Shown here one piece after another: positions 44,723-52,161 of a stretch of 64,000 nucleotides of DNA (its first letter is position 1; the number at the start of each line of letters is the position of its first letter). The notes under the pieces are model-generated. The model searched no databases and was not told the origin of the DNA. It saw only the letters and a list, made by a program, of their open reading frames with translations. This DNA is from an uncultured Alphaproteobacteria bacterium (GTDB lineage: Bacteria > Pseudomonadota > Alphaproteobacteria > RF32 > CAG-239): assembly GCA_910587405.1 (NCBI GenBank), contig CAJUKS010000003.1, positions 160,610-224,609 on the forward strand, in the 5' to 3' direction. A program made the position numbers and the translations under genes.

Positions 44723-44761
44723 AGTTTTATAGTTTTACAGAATAATAGTTTATTGAGCAAA

Positions 44762-44790
44762 ATTATAGTTGTTTTTGCCGTTTTTGTCAA
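44762..44790 (-). promoter_or_regulatory. Consensus promoter of the repeat-protein gene
   Basis: On the minus strand TTGACA (44790-44785), exactly 17 bases, TATAAT (44767-44762). Both hexamers are perfect. The ATG is 40 bases downstream. Confidence 0.8.
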
Positions 44791-44827
44791 TATTGTTTAT
44801 GTTGAAGCGGGGAGAAAATGGCCGCGC

Positions 44828-45451
44828 CTATTCCCACTCAATCATCGGATAGTCGTCTTTGCCGCCCGGCAGCTGGAAGTGCCACCATTCGCTGCTGATT
44901 GTCTCGAAGCCGACCGAAGTCATCATCTTTTTTAACAGCTCACGGTTGTTGATTTCTTCCGCATAGCGGGTGTCGAGAAAATCTTGCCGCGCCTTCTCCA
45001 AATGTTTGTAAAAAGGCTCGGTCACCCCTTTGGCGATTTGTTTGGCATATTTTTTCTCATAAGCGTCCACTTCGGTCGGAAATTTGAGGTTGCGACCTTT
45101 GAGGTCGGTCAGGCAGCAGTCGATTGCGGTGCCGTAACAATGCAGACTGTTTTCGGCTTTGCTCGCAAACAAACCCTCAACCGGCAACAGTTCCAAAAAA
45201 CGCCGATGGGCAATCGGCGGCCGGTAGGCGTCGGTAATTCTCAATTTCATTTCCAGTTTGGCGAGTTCTCCTGCCAACTCCTGCAGCCGCACCGCCACGT
45301 CCAGATGCGCATAGGCGCGGTTGCCGAAACCGACTTCCCGGTAGACCGGGCGCATCACGATATTTTCGGAAGTGGCGTACATCATGTCGATGATAAAAGA
45401 GCTGCCGCTGATTTCGGTGAGGCTGTTTTTAATAAGAAAATCTCTGTCCAT
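44828..45451 (-). CDS. D-Ala-D-Ala dipeptidase (VanX/DdpX-like, M15)
   Basis: 207 aa from the ATG at 45451, with an AAAGGA SD. M15D zinc-peptidase motifs: ITDAYRPP (catalytic Arg), SLHCYGTAIDCCL (S-x-H-x4-A-x-D zinc ligands; Ala and Ile follow the usual pattern) and EWWHFQL (catalytic Glu and third zinc His). It would cleave D-Ala-D-Ala in the cytoplasm, recycling cell-wall dipeptide; no vanH/A ligase neighbours are seen, so resistance is not implied. Last gene of the hflK-hflC-degQ-holC run, 4 bases after holC. Confidence 0.9.
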   Translation of the reverse strand: MDRDFLIKNSLTEISGSSFIIDMMYATSENIVMRPVYREVGFGNRAYAHLDVAVRLQELAGELAKLEMKLRITDAYRPPIAHRRFLELLPVEGLFASKAENSLHCYGTAIDCCLTDLKGRNLKFPTEVDAYEKKYAKQIAKGVTEPFYKHLEKARQDFLDTRYAEEINNRELLKKMMTSVGFETISSEWWHFQLPGGKDDYPMIEWE

Positions 45452-45455
45452 GATT

Positions 45456-45911
45456 TTATCCTTTCTGTTGCCACGATCCGTTGTCGTTTTGCTGCCAATA
45501 AAAAATATCGGCATTTTGCTGCTTGAGCTCTTTCCACATTTGCCGCGCCTGGGTCAGGCTTTCCGGCGCATTGCCGTCAAAAATGTTGAAAACCCGTTCA
45601 AATTGCTGCATCGTTTCCCATCCGCAGCGGGCGCCGTCGACCAAAAACAAAAATTTGGCTTCGTTGGGGACGTCGTCGCCGGCGGTCAGCCAAATCGGCT
45701 GCAGTTCTCCCGAACCGTCCTTGCGGCTGCCGTGCGGCAAAAAAGAAGTGTCGTTATAGGTCCATAACAGCGCATTCAAAAAATCGACCCGCTCGTCGTT
45801 GCCGATTTTCACCGCAATTTTGTTGCCGGTGGCATAGGCTTTTTCCAGCAGTTTCGGCAACACGTCCTCCAGACGCTGATTTTGCAAATGATAAAAATCG
45901 ACCCGGCTCAT
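45456..45911 (-). CDS. holC: DNA polymerase III subunit chi
   Basis: 151 aa. The chi subunit links the clamp loader to single-stranded-DNA-binding protein. Family features: MSRVDFYHL opening, LLEKAYATGNKIAVKIG, RVDFLNALLWTYNDTSFLPHG, GELQPIWL and FLFLVDGA. Its ATG overlaps the degQ stop (ATGA), so it is coupled to degQ. Length is normal. Four bases separate it from the VanX-like gene. Confidence 0.92.
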   Translation of the reverse strand: MSRVDFYHLQNQRLEDVLPKLLEKAYATGNKIAVKIGNDERVDFLNALLWTYNDTSFLPHGSRKDGSGELQPIWLTAGDDVPNEAKFLFLVDGARCGWETMQQFERVFNIFDGNAPESLTQARQMWKELKQQNADIFYWQQNDNGSWQQKG

Positions 45912-47296
45912 GGCTTTAGCTTTATTTGTAAAACGTTGATGTCATCTTGCTCGGCATTCTGAATCATCAGATGCAGCGGGCGTTTTTGCTGGCGCGCTTC
46001 CTCAATGTGTTCCAGCGCCGCACCTAAAGTAACGCAGTCTTTGAGATCGGTCTTGATGATGATGTCGCCGCGCTTGATGCCCTGACGGTCGGCGTCGCTG
46101 CCCAGTTCCACTCCTTCGACCAACAGTCCCATCGTGGTCGGCGAAAGTTTCATGTTTTTAACGATCTCAGGCGTGATTTCCTTAAGAATCAGGCCGGTTT
46201 GTTTTAGGATTTTACCGCTTTCCGAGTCCGGCTTGACCTGTTCGCGCGGGGTCGCTTTGGGCGATTTCGGCATATTCTCCACTTTGACCGTCAGCGGTTC
46301 AATCTCCTGATTGCGCCAGACGATCAGTTGAATCTCTTCGCCTGCCGGCGTTTCGGCCACCAAACGCGAAAAGTCTTTGCAATTGTTGATTTCGTGCTGT
46401 CCGAGACTGATGATCACGTCGCCCGCCTGCAAGCCGGCACGGGCGGCCGGTCCGTTTTCGGTAATGCCGGAAACAATAATGCCCTGTGCGTCCTTAAGAT
46501 TGAGGCTGCGCGCCAGATTTTTGGTGTTGGGTTGTACCCGGATACCGATCCAGCCGCGTTTGACTTCACCGCTTTGTTCCAGTTGTTTGACGATCCACGC
46601 CGCCAGGTTGGCCGGAATGGCAAAGCCGATCCCCATGTTGTTGCCCGAAGTGGAAAACAGCGCCGAATTGATGCCGATCACTTCGCCTTTGGTATTAAAC
46701 ATCGGACCGCCGGAACTGCCCTGGTTGATGGCGGCGTCGGTCTGGATAAAATTGTCGTACGGTCCGGCGGCAATGTCGCGGGACTTGGCCGAGACGATGC
46801 CGGCGGTTACGCTGCCGCCGAGCCCGAACGGGTTGCCGATTGCCAACACCCAGTCGCCGACCCGAATGGCGTCGGAATCGCCGAAGGTGACTTTGTCAAG
46901 TTCAAACGGCGGTTCGATTTTGATCAACGCAATATCGGTTTTTTCGTCGCCGCCGATAATGTCGGCTTCGGCTTCGGTGTTGTCAAACAACACCACGTTG
47001 ACGACTTCGGCGTTTTCAATCACATGATAGTTGGTGATGATATATCCGTCTTCGCTGGTAATGAACCCCGAGCCCAGTGCCACCCGGCCTTCCAGCGGAT
47101 CATAATATTCGCCGTCGTCGCTTGCGGCGGCGCCGGGAATGTTGATCTGGTCGGGCTGCTGGATGGTGGAGATGTTGACCACGGTCGGGATCAGCTTTTC
47201 CGCCAGGTCGGCAAAAGACGGAAAACCATACTGCGCCTGTGCCGGAAAAACCGCGCCCGCAATCATTATTGTCAGCCAAAGTCGTAATTTGCGCAT
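45908..47296 (-). CDS. degQ: Periplasmic serine protease of the Do/DegQ family
   Basis: 462 aa. Signal peptide MRKLRLWLTIMIAGAVFPAQAQ. Trypsin-like domain with triad His (TNYHVIENA), Asp (EKTDIALIKI) and Ser (QGSSGGPMFN), then two PDZ domains (GWIGIRVQPN... GPAARAGLQAGDVI and GLLVEGVELGSDADRQGIKRGDI). It degrades or refolds misfolded envelope proteins. Downstream of hflKC, as in many Alphaproteobacteria, and overlapping holC. DegP and DegQ cannot be separated firmly. Confidence 0.94.
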   Translation of the reverse strand: MRKLRLWLTIMIAGAVFPAQAQYGFPSFADLAEKLIPTVVNISTIQQPDQINIPGAAASDDGEYYDPLEGRVALGSGFITSEDGYIITNYHVIENAEVVNVVLFDNTEAEADIIGGDEKTDIALIKIEPPFELDKVTFGDSDAIRVGDWVLAIGNPFGLGGSVTAGIVSAKSRDIAAGPYDNFIQTDAAINQGSSGGPMFNTKGEVIGINSALFSTSGNNMGIGFAIPANLAAWIVKQLEQSGEVKRGWIGIRVQPNTKNLARSLNLKDAQGIIVSGITENGPAARAGLQAGDVIISLGQHEINNCKDFSRLVAETPAGEEIQLIVWRNQEIEPLTVKVENMPKSPKATPREQVKPDSESGKILKQTGLILKEITPEIVKNMKLSPTTMGLLVEGVELGSDADRQGIKRGDIIIKTDLKDCVTLGAALEHIEEARQQKRPLHLMIQNAEQDDINVLQIKLKP

Positions 47297-47299
47297 TTC

Positions 47300-48163
47300 T
47301 TATCTCATCGATTGGCGAAAAAATTGAAAAAATTCGCTGTCGGGAGACAGAACCATTGCCGCATTGCCGTCGGAAAGCGCGTTTTTATAAGCTTCGAGCG
47401 AACGGTAGAAGGCAAAAAACTCCATATCCTGTCCGGCCGCGTTGTTCCAGATCATAATCGCCTGTTCGTCGCCTTGGCCGCGAATAATTTGAGCCTGCTT
47501 GTTGGCGTCGGCAAGAATGAGGGTTTCTTCCTTGTCGGCGCTGGCCTTGATCTTTTGTGCGGCTTGCGAACCCTGAGCGCGGAATTCTTTGGCTTCGCGT
47601 TCGCGTTCGGTTTTCATCCGCGCATTGATCGCCTGTAAAACTTCCAGCGGCAGGTCGGCGCGTCGGATGCGCACGTCGGCCACGCTGACGCCGATCTGTT
47701 CGGCGTCGACCTTAACCGCGGCACTGATGTCGTTCATGATCTGAGTGCGTTTTTGCGACAGCAGTTCCTGCAAAGTGCTGCGGCCGAGGATTTTGCGGAT
47801 TGACGAATTGACGATTTCCGCCAGTTTGCTTTGTGCCTGATATTCGGTGCGCACGGTTTTGTAAAAGCGCAGCGGATCAACGATCTTATAACGGGTGAAA
47901 CTGTCAACGTCGAGACGTTTCTTGTCATTAAGCACCACCTCTTGGGCCGGCGGGTCCAAATTGAGCAGGCGGGCATCATAAAAAACCACATTCTGAATCA
48001 GCGGAATTTTCATTTTCAGGCCCGGTTCCTTAACCACCCGGATCGGACGGCCGAATTGCAGCACCAACGCCTGTTCGCCCTGATTGACCGTGTAGATGCT
48101 GCCGGCGGCAACCGCCAGCACCGCAATGCCGAGAGCGGCCAAAATATACTGAAGTTTACTCAT
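47300..48163 (-). CDS. hflC: Membrane protease modulator HflC
   Basis: 287 aa. One N-terminal membrane anchor (KLQYILAALGIAVLAVAAG) and a SPFH/prohibitin domain (YTVNQGEQALVLQFGRPI, EVVLNDKKRLDVDSFTRYKI, VRIRRADLPLEVLQAI). It forms with HflK a cage around FtsH and modulates its proteolysis of membrane proteins. Its ATG lies 8 bases inside the end of hflK. Length is normal. Confidence 0.95.
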   Translation of the reverse strand: MSKLQYILAALGIAVLAVAAGSIYTVNQGEQALVLQFGRPIRVVKEPGLKMKIPLIQNVVFYDARLLNLDPPAQEVVLNDKKRLDVDSFTRYKIVDPLRFYKTVRTEYQAQSKLAEIVNSSIRKILGRSTLQELLSQKRTQIMNDISAAVKVDAEQIGVSVADVRIRRADLPLEVLQAINARMKTEREREAKEFRAQGSQAAQKIKASADKEETLILADANKQAQIIRGQGDEQAIMIWNNAAGQDMEFFAFYRSLEAYKNALSDGNAAMVLSPDSEFFQFFRQSMR

Positions 48164-49211
48164 TGGCGGTGCCTCCTTTGGTTGTTTTCAGCCCGTCCAG
48201 CGGCAGGTAAGGCAGCACGTTGGTGCCTTTTGCCGAAGGATCGAGTATCACTTTGTTGGAATTTTTAATGACATTTTCCATCGTTTCCAGATACATACGT
48301 TTGGCGGTGACGGCTTTGCCTTTTTTATAAGCCTGATAAACCGAGTTGAAACGATCGGCTTCACCTTTGGCTTTGTTGACCACCGCTTCTTTGTAGGCTT
48401 CGGCGCTCAGCAAAATCTTCGAGGCGCGTCCGCGAGCGTTCGGTACCACTTCGTTGCGGTAGGCTTCGGCTTCGTTTTTGAATCTTTCCATATCGGCTTT
48501 GGCGCGCTGCACTTCGTTAAACGCGTCGACCACCTGCTTCGGCGGATCGGCTTTTTGCAGTTTGACGCGCACAATTTCGACGCCGGAGCCGAAGTCATCC
48601 AACACTTTTTGCAGTTCCAGCTTGGTGTCTTCTTCCACTTTGCCGCGGTCGCCGGAAATGATCGGCATCATTTGCGACTGGCCGACAATTTCGCGCAAAA
48701 CCGACTGGGCGGCCACGCTCACCGTCTGATCCGGATTGCGCATGTTGAACAGGTAGTCGCGGGCGTTTTTAACCCGCCAGACTACGGTCAGGTTAATGTC
48801 GACGATATTTTCGTCGCCGGTCAGCATATGGCTCTCGGTAAAGGCGCGCGAAACGTTGGAAACACGATTGCTTTCGGCAACGCCGAGGTTGATGCTTCGT
48901 TCCTGGGTCATGCTGACTTTTTCCACCGTTTCGATCGGGAAGGGCAGATGATAGTGCAGTCCCGGCTCGGTGGTGTCGACATATTTGCCGAAGCGCAGCA
49001 CGACGCCCTGTTCGTTGGTCTGTACCTGATAAAAACCGGAAGCCAGCCATAAGGCAAGGACGCCGGCGATGATCAGTTTGGGACCGGCATCGAGCTTAAG
49101 CCCGCTTCCGCCGGTTTTGGGTTTGCGAAATTTCAGAACCTTTTCGCTGTTGGACTCGCCTTGCCACGGGCCTTCGTCATTGTCGTCCCACGGTCCTTTG
49201 TTTTCAGCCAT
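48156..49211 (-). CDS. hflK: Membrane protease modulator HflK
   Basis: 351 aa. Gly/Asp-rich start (GPWDDNDEGPWQGES), a membrane segment (LIIAGVLALWLASGFY), then the SPFH domain (VQTNEQGVVLRFGKYVDTTE, PGLHYHLPFPIETVEKV, GDENIVDINLTVVWRVKN) and a C-terminal coiled coil (DMERFKNEAEAYRNEVVPNA). First gene of the minus-strand operon hflK-hflC-degQ-holC-vanX-like; mrp is divergent about 105 bases away. Confidence 0.95.
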   Translation of the reverse strand: MAENKGPWDDNDEGPWQGESNSEKVLKFRKPKTGGSGLKLDAGPKLIIAGVLALWLASGFYQVQTNEQGVVLRFGKYVDTTEPGLHYHLPFPIETVEKVSMTQERSINLGVAESNRVSNVSRAFTESHMLTGDENIVDINLTVVWRVKNARDYLFNMRNPDQTVSVAAQSVLREIVGQSQMMPIISGDRGKVEEDTKLELQKVLDDFGSGVEIVRVKLQKADPPKQVVDAFNEVQRAKADMERFKNEAEAYRNEVVPNARGRASKILLSAEAYKEAVVNKAKGEADRFNSVYQAYKKGKAVTAKRMYLETMENVIKNSNKVILDPSAKGTNVLPYLPLDGLKTTKGGTANE

Positions 49212-49315
49212 ATTTTTACACCTCGTTGTTTATTGTGTTGCTTTAAAATCATATATAATATAAATACAATCTAAAAACAATTAATCATATGACAATATCA
49301 ACAGGAGAGAGTTAA

Positions 49316-50296
49316 GTGGAAACCGATTTGCGACAGATCGCCGCCCGATATTTTGCCCCGGAAACGATCGAAAGCGTCAAGGTGTTCAATCGCCGGGCAA
49401 TCGTCACGCTGGTCAATGCCGCCGAAGACGCGGCCCGGGCCGGGGAGTTGGAAAATGCCTTGAAAGAACGTCCCGAAATTGACAAGGTATCGGTTGTTTA
49501 TACTTCCGCCCGCCGGGAAGAAGGCGACAATCACTGGAAAATTCCGGGGGTTAAAAAGATTATTGCGGTTGCTTCGGGCAAAGGCGGAGTCGGAAAATCG
49601 ACCACCGCGGTTAACCTGGCGCTGGCGTTGGCCGCTCTCGGCAAAAGAGTGGCGTTGTTTGATGCCGATATATACGGGCCGTCGGTTCCGACCATGCTCG
49701 GGTTTGAGGGCGTTTCGCCGATTTCGTACGACGGGCACACTTTTGAACCGTTTGAAAACCTCGGGCTGAAATCGATGTCGATCGGCAGCCTGATTGAACG
49801 CGATACGCCGCTGATCTGGCGCGGTCCGAAAGCCTGCGGCGCGTTGCAGCAGCTGCTGACCGAAGTGAACTGGGGCGAAATTGACGTTATGGTGATTGAT
49901 ATGCCTCCCGGCACCGGCGATATTCAGATTACGCTGGCCCAGCAGGTGAAACTTGACGGCGCGCTGATTGTTTCCACTCCGCAGGATATTGCGCTGATCG
50001 ATGCCGTCAAAGGGGTTAACATGTTCAAAAAGGTTGACGTGCCGATATTGGGCATCGTGGAAAACATGAGTTATTATCTGTGTCCCGACTGCGGTCACAA
50101 GGAATTTGTATTTGGCGAACACGGTGCACGCGAAACGGCGCAGCGTCTGGGCGAAAAGTTTTTGGGCGAAATTCCGCTGAATATTAAAATCCGCAGCTAT
50201 TCCGACGGCGGAACGCCGATTGTTTATGCCGAACCCGACAGTGCGTTCAGCGAAGCGTACCGTGAAATTGCCGCTCAGATAGCCGCAGCCCTCTGA
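49316..50296 (+). CDS. Iron-sulfur carrier ATPase Mrp/ApbC
   Basis: 326 aa from GTG at 49316, behind AGGAGAGA. N-terminal MIP18/DUF59 domain (about 1-75), then a ParA/MinD-type ATPase with P-loop SGKGGVGKSTTAVNLALAL, DADIYGPSVPTMLG, VIDMPPGTGDIQ. The CxxC of YLCPDCGHKE binds the cluster at the dimer face. It carries and inserts Fe-S clusters in the cytoplasm. Length is normal. Single gene divergent from hflK. Confidence 0.94.
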   Translation: METDLRQIAARYFAPETIESVKVFNRRAIVTLVNAAEDAARAGELENALKERPEIDKVSVVYTSARREEGDNHWKIPGVKKIIAVASGKGGVGKSTTAVNLALALAALGKRVALFDADIYGPSVPTMLGFEGVSPISYDGHTFEPFENLGLKSMSIGSLIERDTPLIWRGPKACGALQQLLTEVNWGEIDVMVIDMPPGTGDIQITLAQQVKLDGALIVSTPQDIALIDAVKGVNMFKKVDVPILGIVENMSYYLCPDCGHKEFVFGEHGARETAQRLGEKFLGEIPLNIKIRSYSDGGTPIVYAEPDSAFSEAYREIAAQIAAAL

Positions 50297-50316
50297 TTGT
50301 TGAGGAAAAAAGGATC

Positions 50317-50351
50317 AAAGTCCGGATCGTTCCAAACGACCGGGCTTTTTT
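50317..50351 (+). terminator. Terminator of mrp
   Basis: Long stem AAAGTCCGG-CGTT against AACG-CCGGGCTTT with one bulged A, followed by T. Confidence 0.8.
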
Positions 50352-50384
50352 GGTGCGCGGGTTATTTAAGCAATAAGTGATTTT

Positions 50385-50492
50385 GGAAAACAAAAGATAG
50401 CCGGGGAGTTTGTGAAGCTGATAGCGAACTGACTCTCCGAATTTTTAAAACCCGTAAGGTTTCTGAACATATATCCAGAGCTCCCCGACTAC
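50385..50492 (-). ncRNA. Candidate small RNA
   Basis: About 108 bases between mrp and the BepA-like gene, without a reading frame. On the minus strand GTCGGGGAG (50489-50481) pairs with CTCCCCGGC (50408-50400) to close the molecule (9 bp, one G-U). Inside, AAACC/GGTTT and further short stems fit. A T-rich run (TATCTTTTGTTTT) follows the closing stem, and a good promoter precedes it. It does not match tmRNA or SRP RNA motifs, and is shorter than 6S RNA. It may be a new regulatory RNA. Confidence 0.45.
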
Positions 50493-50498
50493 AACCTG

Positions 50499-50527
50499 AA
50501 TATAAACTTAAGATTGACAGATGTCAC
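50499..50527 (-). promoter_or_regulatory. Promoter of the candidate small RNA
   Basis: Minus strand GTGACA (50527-50522), 17 bases, TATATT (50504-50499). Confidence 0.5.
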
Positions 50528-50778
50528 GCTTTGTATTTGTATAAATTATTAGATGTGGACAACTAAGAATAGAAAATGTCGAAACAGCAGCGGAAGAAGA
50601 AAATTTTTTTTATTAATTATAATAAGTTATGTAAAGAGAACTTCTGAATTTACCGCTTTGGCGATGAAAAAAAGTTTAATCAAAAAACAACCAAAAATAG
50701 AAAATTGACAATGAAAAAGAACAGCGGCGAAAAATAAATTGCCGTTTTTGCCATAAAGGCAGATTCGTAACGGTGGGG
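50528..50778. other. AT-rich gap, no gene seen
   Basis: 251 AT-rich bases between the small-RNA promoter and the stop of the BepA-like gene. A GC-tailed palindromic patch near 50727-50755 (GGCGAAAAATAAATTGCCG) may be a weak terminator of the minus-strand gene. Nothing else supportable. Confidence 0.4.
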
Positions 50779-52161
50779 TCAGTTGTCCGGATTACGGTTT
50801 TCTTTTTCGATTTGTTTAATCCGAAGCAGCAGGTCATCGATTTTCAGTTTGAGGGACGATGCCGGGTTATGCCGCAAAGCGTTCTCAGCCTGTCTTTTGG
50901 CCATGGCAACGTCGTTGCCGAGCAGGCTGAACTCGGCGGCGGCATAGCTGGAGTTGGCAATGTCGTTTTGGAGACCGTAGGCGCGTGCCAGCAACAACCA
51001 GGCATAATTTTCGCGGTTATAAATCAAAACCTGATTGAGCATCCGGATAATTTCTTTGAGTTCGGCCGGACCGGGGTTGTTTTCCAACATTGCCTGCGAC
51101 AAATTGATCTTAAACAGGGAGGACGCCGGTTGTCGTTTCAGGGCTTGGCGATAAGCGGACACGGCAGCGTCAATTTTTCCGGTTTCCAGCAGCATTTGTC
51201 CTTTCAATTCCCAAAAATACGGATTTTGCGGTTCCTCGTTGATCAGGCCGTCGATTTTTGCCGTGGCTTCTTTCATCTTCAACTGTTTGAAATAGGCAAT
51301 CGCCTGAGCATAGCGTGCCGGGACGGAACGGTCGTTTGCGGGATATTTGAGAAACGTTTGGCGAGGTTCTTCGGTATAAGCGAACAATTTGGCTTTGATT
51401 CGTTGAAACTCTTTTTCCTGATTCCCTTGTCGCGGCGCTTCGGATTCTCGTGACGCTTTTTCCAGAAAGGAAATCCGTTCGTCGGTCAGCGGGTGAGTGC
51501 GGTAATAGTCGCGTTCGGAAATTCCTTCCATCCGATTCTTTTTCTGAATTTTTTTCATAAATTCCAGCATTCCGGCCGGAGACTGGTTAATTTTTTTCAG
51601 CAAGGCGACAGCGGCTTCGTCGGCGCTTCGTTCTTCGCTGATCTGATAAGTCAGCATCGAGTTAATGGCCGAACTTTGCGAGCCCAGAATGGCGGCAATG
51701 CTCAAGTCTGCCCGTCCGGCGGCAATTCCGGCCAAACTTCCGACCACCATGGAGGCCAGACTGACATTTTGGATTTCGCGTGATTTTATCTTATGGCGTA
51801 AAATATGGCCGCCCTGAATATGCCCGGTTTCGTGAGCCAGAACGCCGGTCAGTTCGTTTTGGCTGTCGGCGCCGATAATGGTGCCGATATTGACAAACAT
51901 CCGGTTGCCGTCGGAAACAAATGCGTTCAGTGTAGGATCGTTGACGATATAAATTTGTCCGGGATGAAAAGTTACCCCCGCCGCGTTAAAAACCGGCCGC
52001 AGCGTCTGATGCAAAAAGATTTCGGTTTCTTCATCGGAAATCAGAGAAATGGCTGCGGCGGTTCCGCAATTTAAAAAAACTGACAGCAGCACAAGACTGC
52101 ATGCCAGTTTTCTGAAGTTGCCCAGAGCGTTGATTATCCGTTGATGAGTTTTTTCCACCAC
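50779..52161 (-). CDS. BepA-like M48 metalloprotease with TPR repeats
   Basis: 460 aa from a GTG start at 52161, behind GAAAGG, overlapping rne by 28 bases. Signal segment LACSLVLLSVFLNCGTAAA. The M48 domain carries HETGH (in TGVLAHETGHIQGGHIL) with the third zinc Glu in ERSADEAAVALL. A C-terminal tetratricopeptide region follows (PYFWELKGQMLLETGKIDAA, LFKINLSQAMLENNPGPAEL, YAWLLLARAYGLQNDIANSS). The layout is that of E. coli BepA/YfgC, a periplasmic protease-chaperone for outer-membrane assembly of LptD. Co-transcribed after rne. Confidence 0.93.
   Translation of the reverse strand: MVEKTHQRIINALGNFRKLACSLVLLSVFLNCGTAAAISLISDEETEIFLHQTLRPVFNAAGVTFHPGQIYIVNDPTLNAFVSDGNRMFVNIGTIIGADSQNELTGVLAHETGHIQGGHILRHKIKSREIQNVSLASMVVGSLAGIAAGRADLSIAAILGSQSSAINSMLTYQISEERSADEAAVALLKKINQSPAGMLEFMKKIQKKNRMEGISERDYYRTHPLTDERISFLEKASRESEAPRQGNQEKEFQRIKAKLFAYTEEPRQTFLKYPANDRSVPARYAQAIAYFKQLKMKEATAKIDGLINEEPQNPYFWELKGQMLLETGKIDAAVSAYRQALKRQPASSLFKINLSQAMLENNPGPAELKEIIRMLNQVLIYNRENYAWLLLARAYGLQNDIANSSYAAAEFSLLGNDVAMAKRQAENALRHNPASSLKLKIDDLLLRIKQIEKENRNPDN

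Noticed and set aside
44050..44935. Long Val/Thr-rich open frames on both strands around 44.0-44.9 kb
   Set aside because: They arise from the 15-base period of the Gly-Tyr-Asp repeat gene, which leaves every frame free of stops. Only the frame at 44360-44722 has a promoter and sensible ends.
44828..45451. Vancomycin-resistance determinant
   Set aside because: A VanX-like dipeptidase alone, without vanH, vanA/B or regulators, fits cell-wall dipeptide recycling; Gram-negative envelopes exclude vancomycin anyway.
50385..50492. tmRNA or 6S RNA
   Set aside because: No tag-peptide frame or tRNA-like end for tmRNA. About 108 bases is short for 6S RNA, and its typical layout could not be confirmed by eye.
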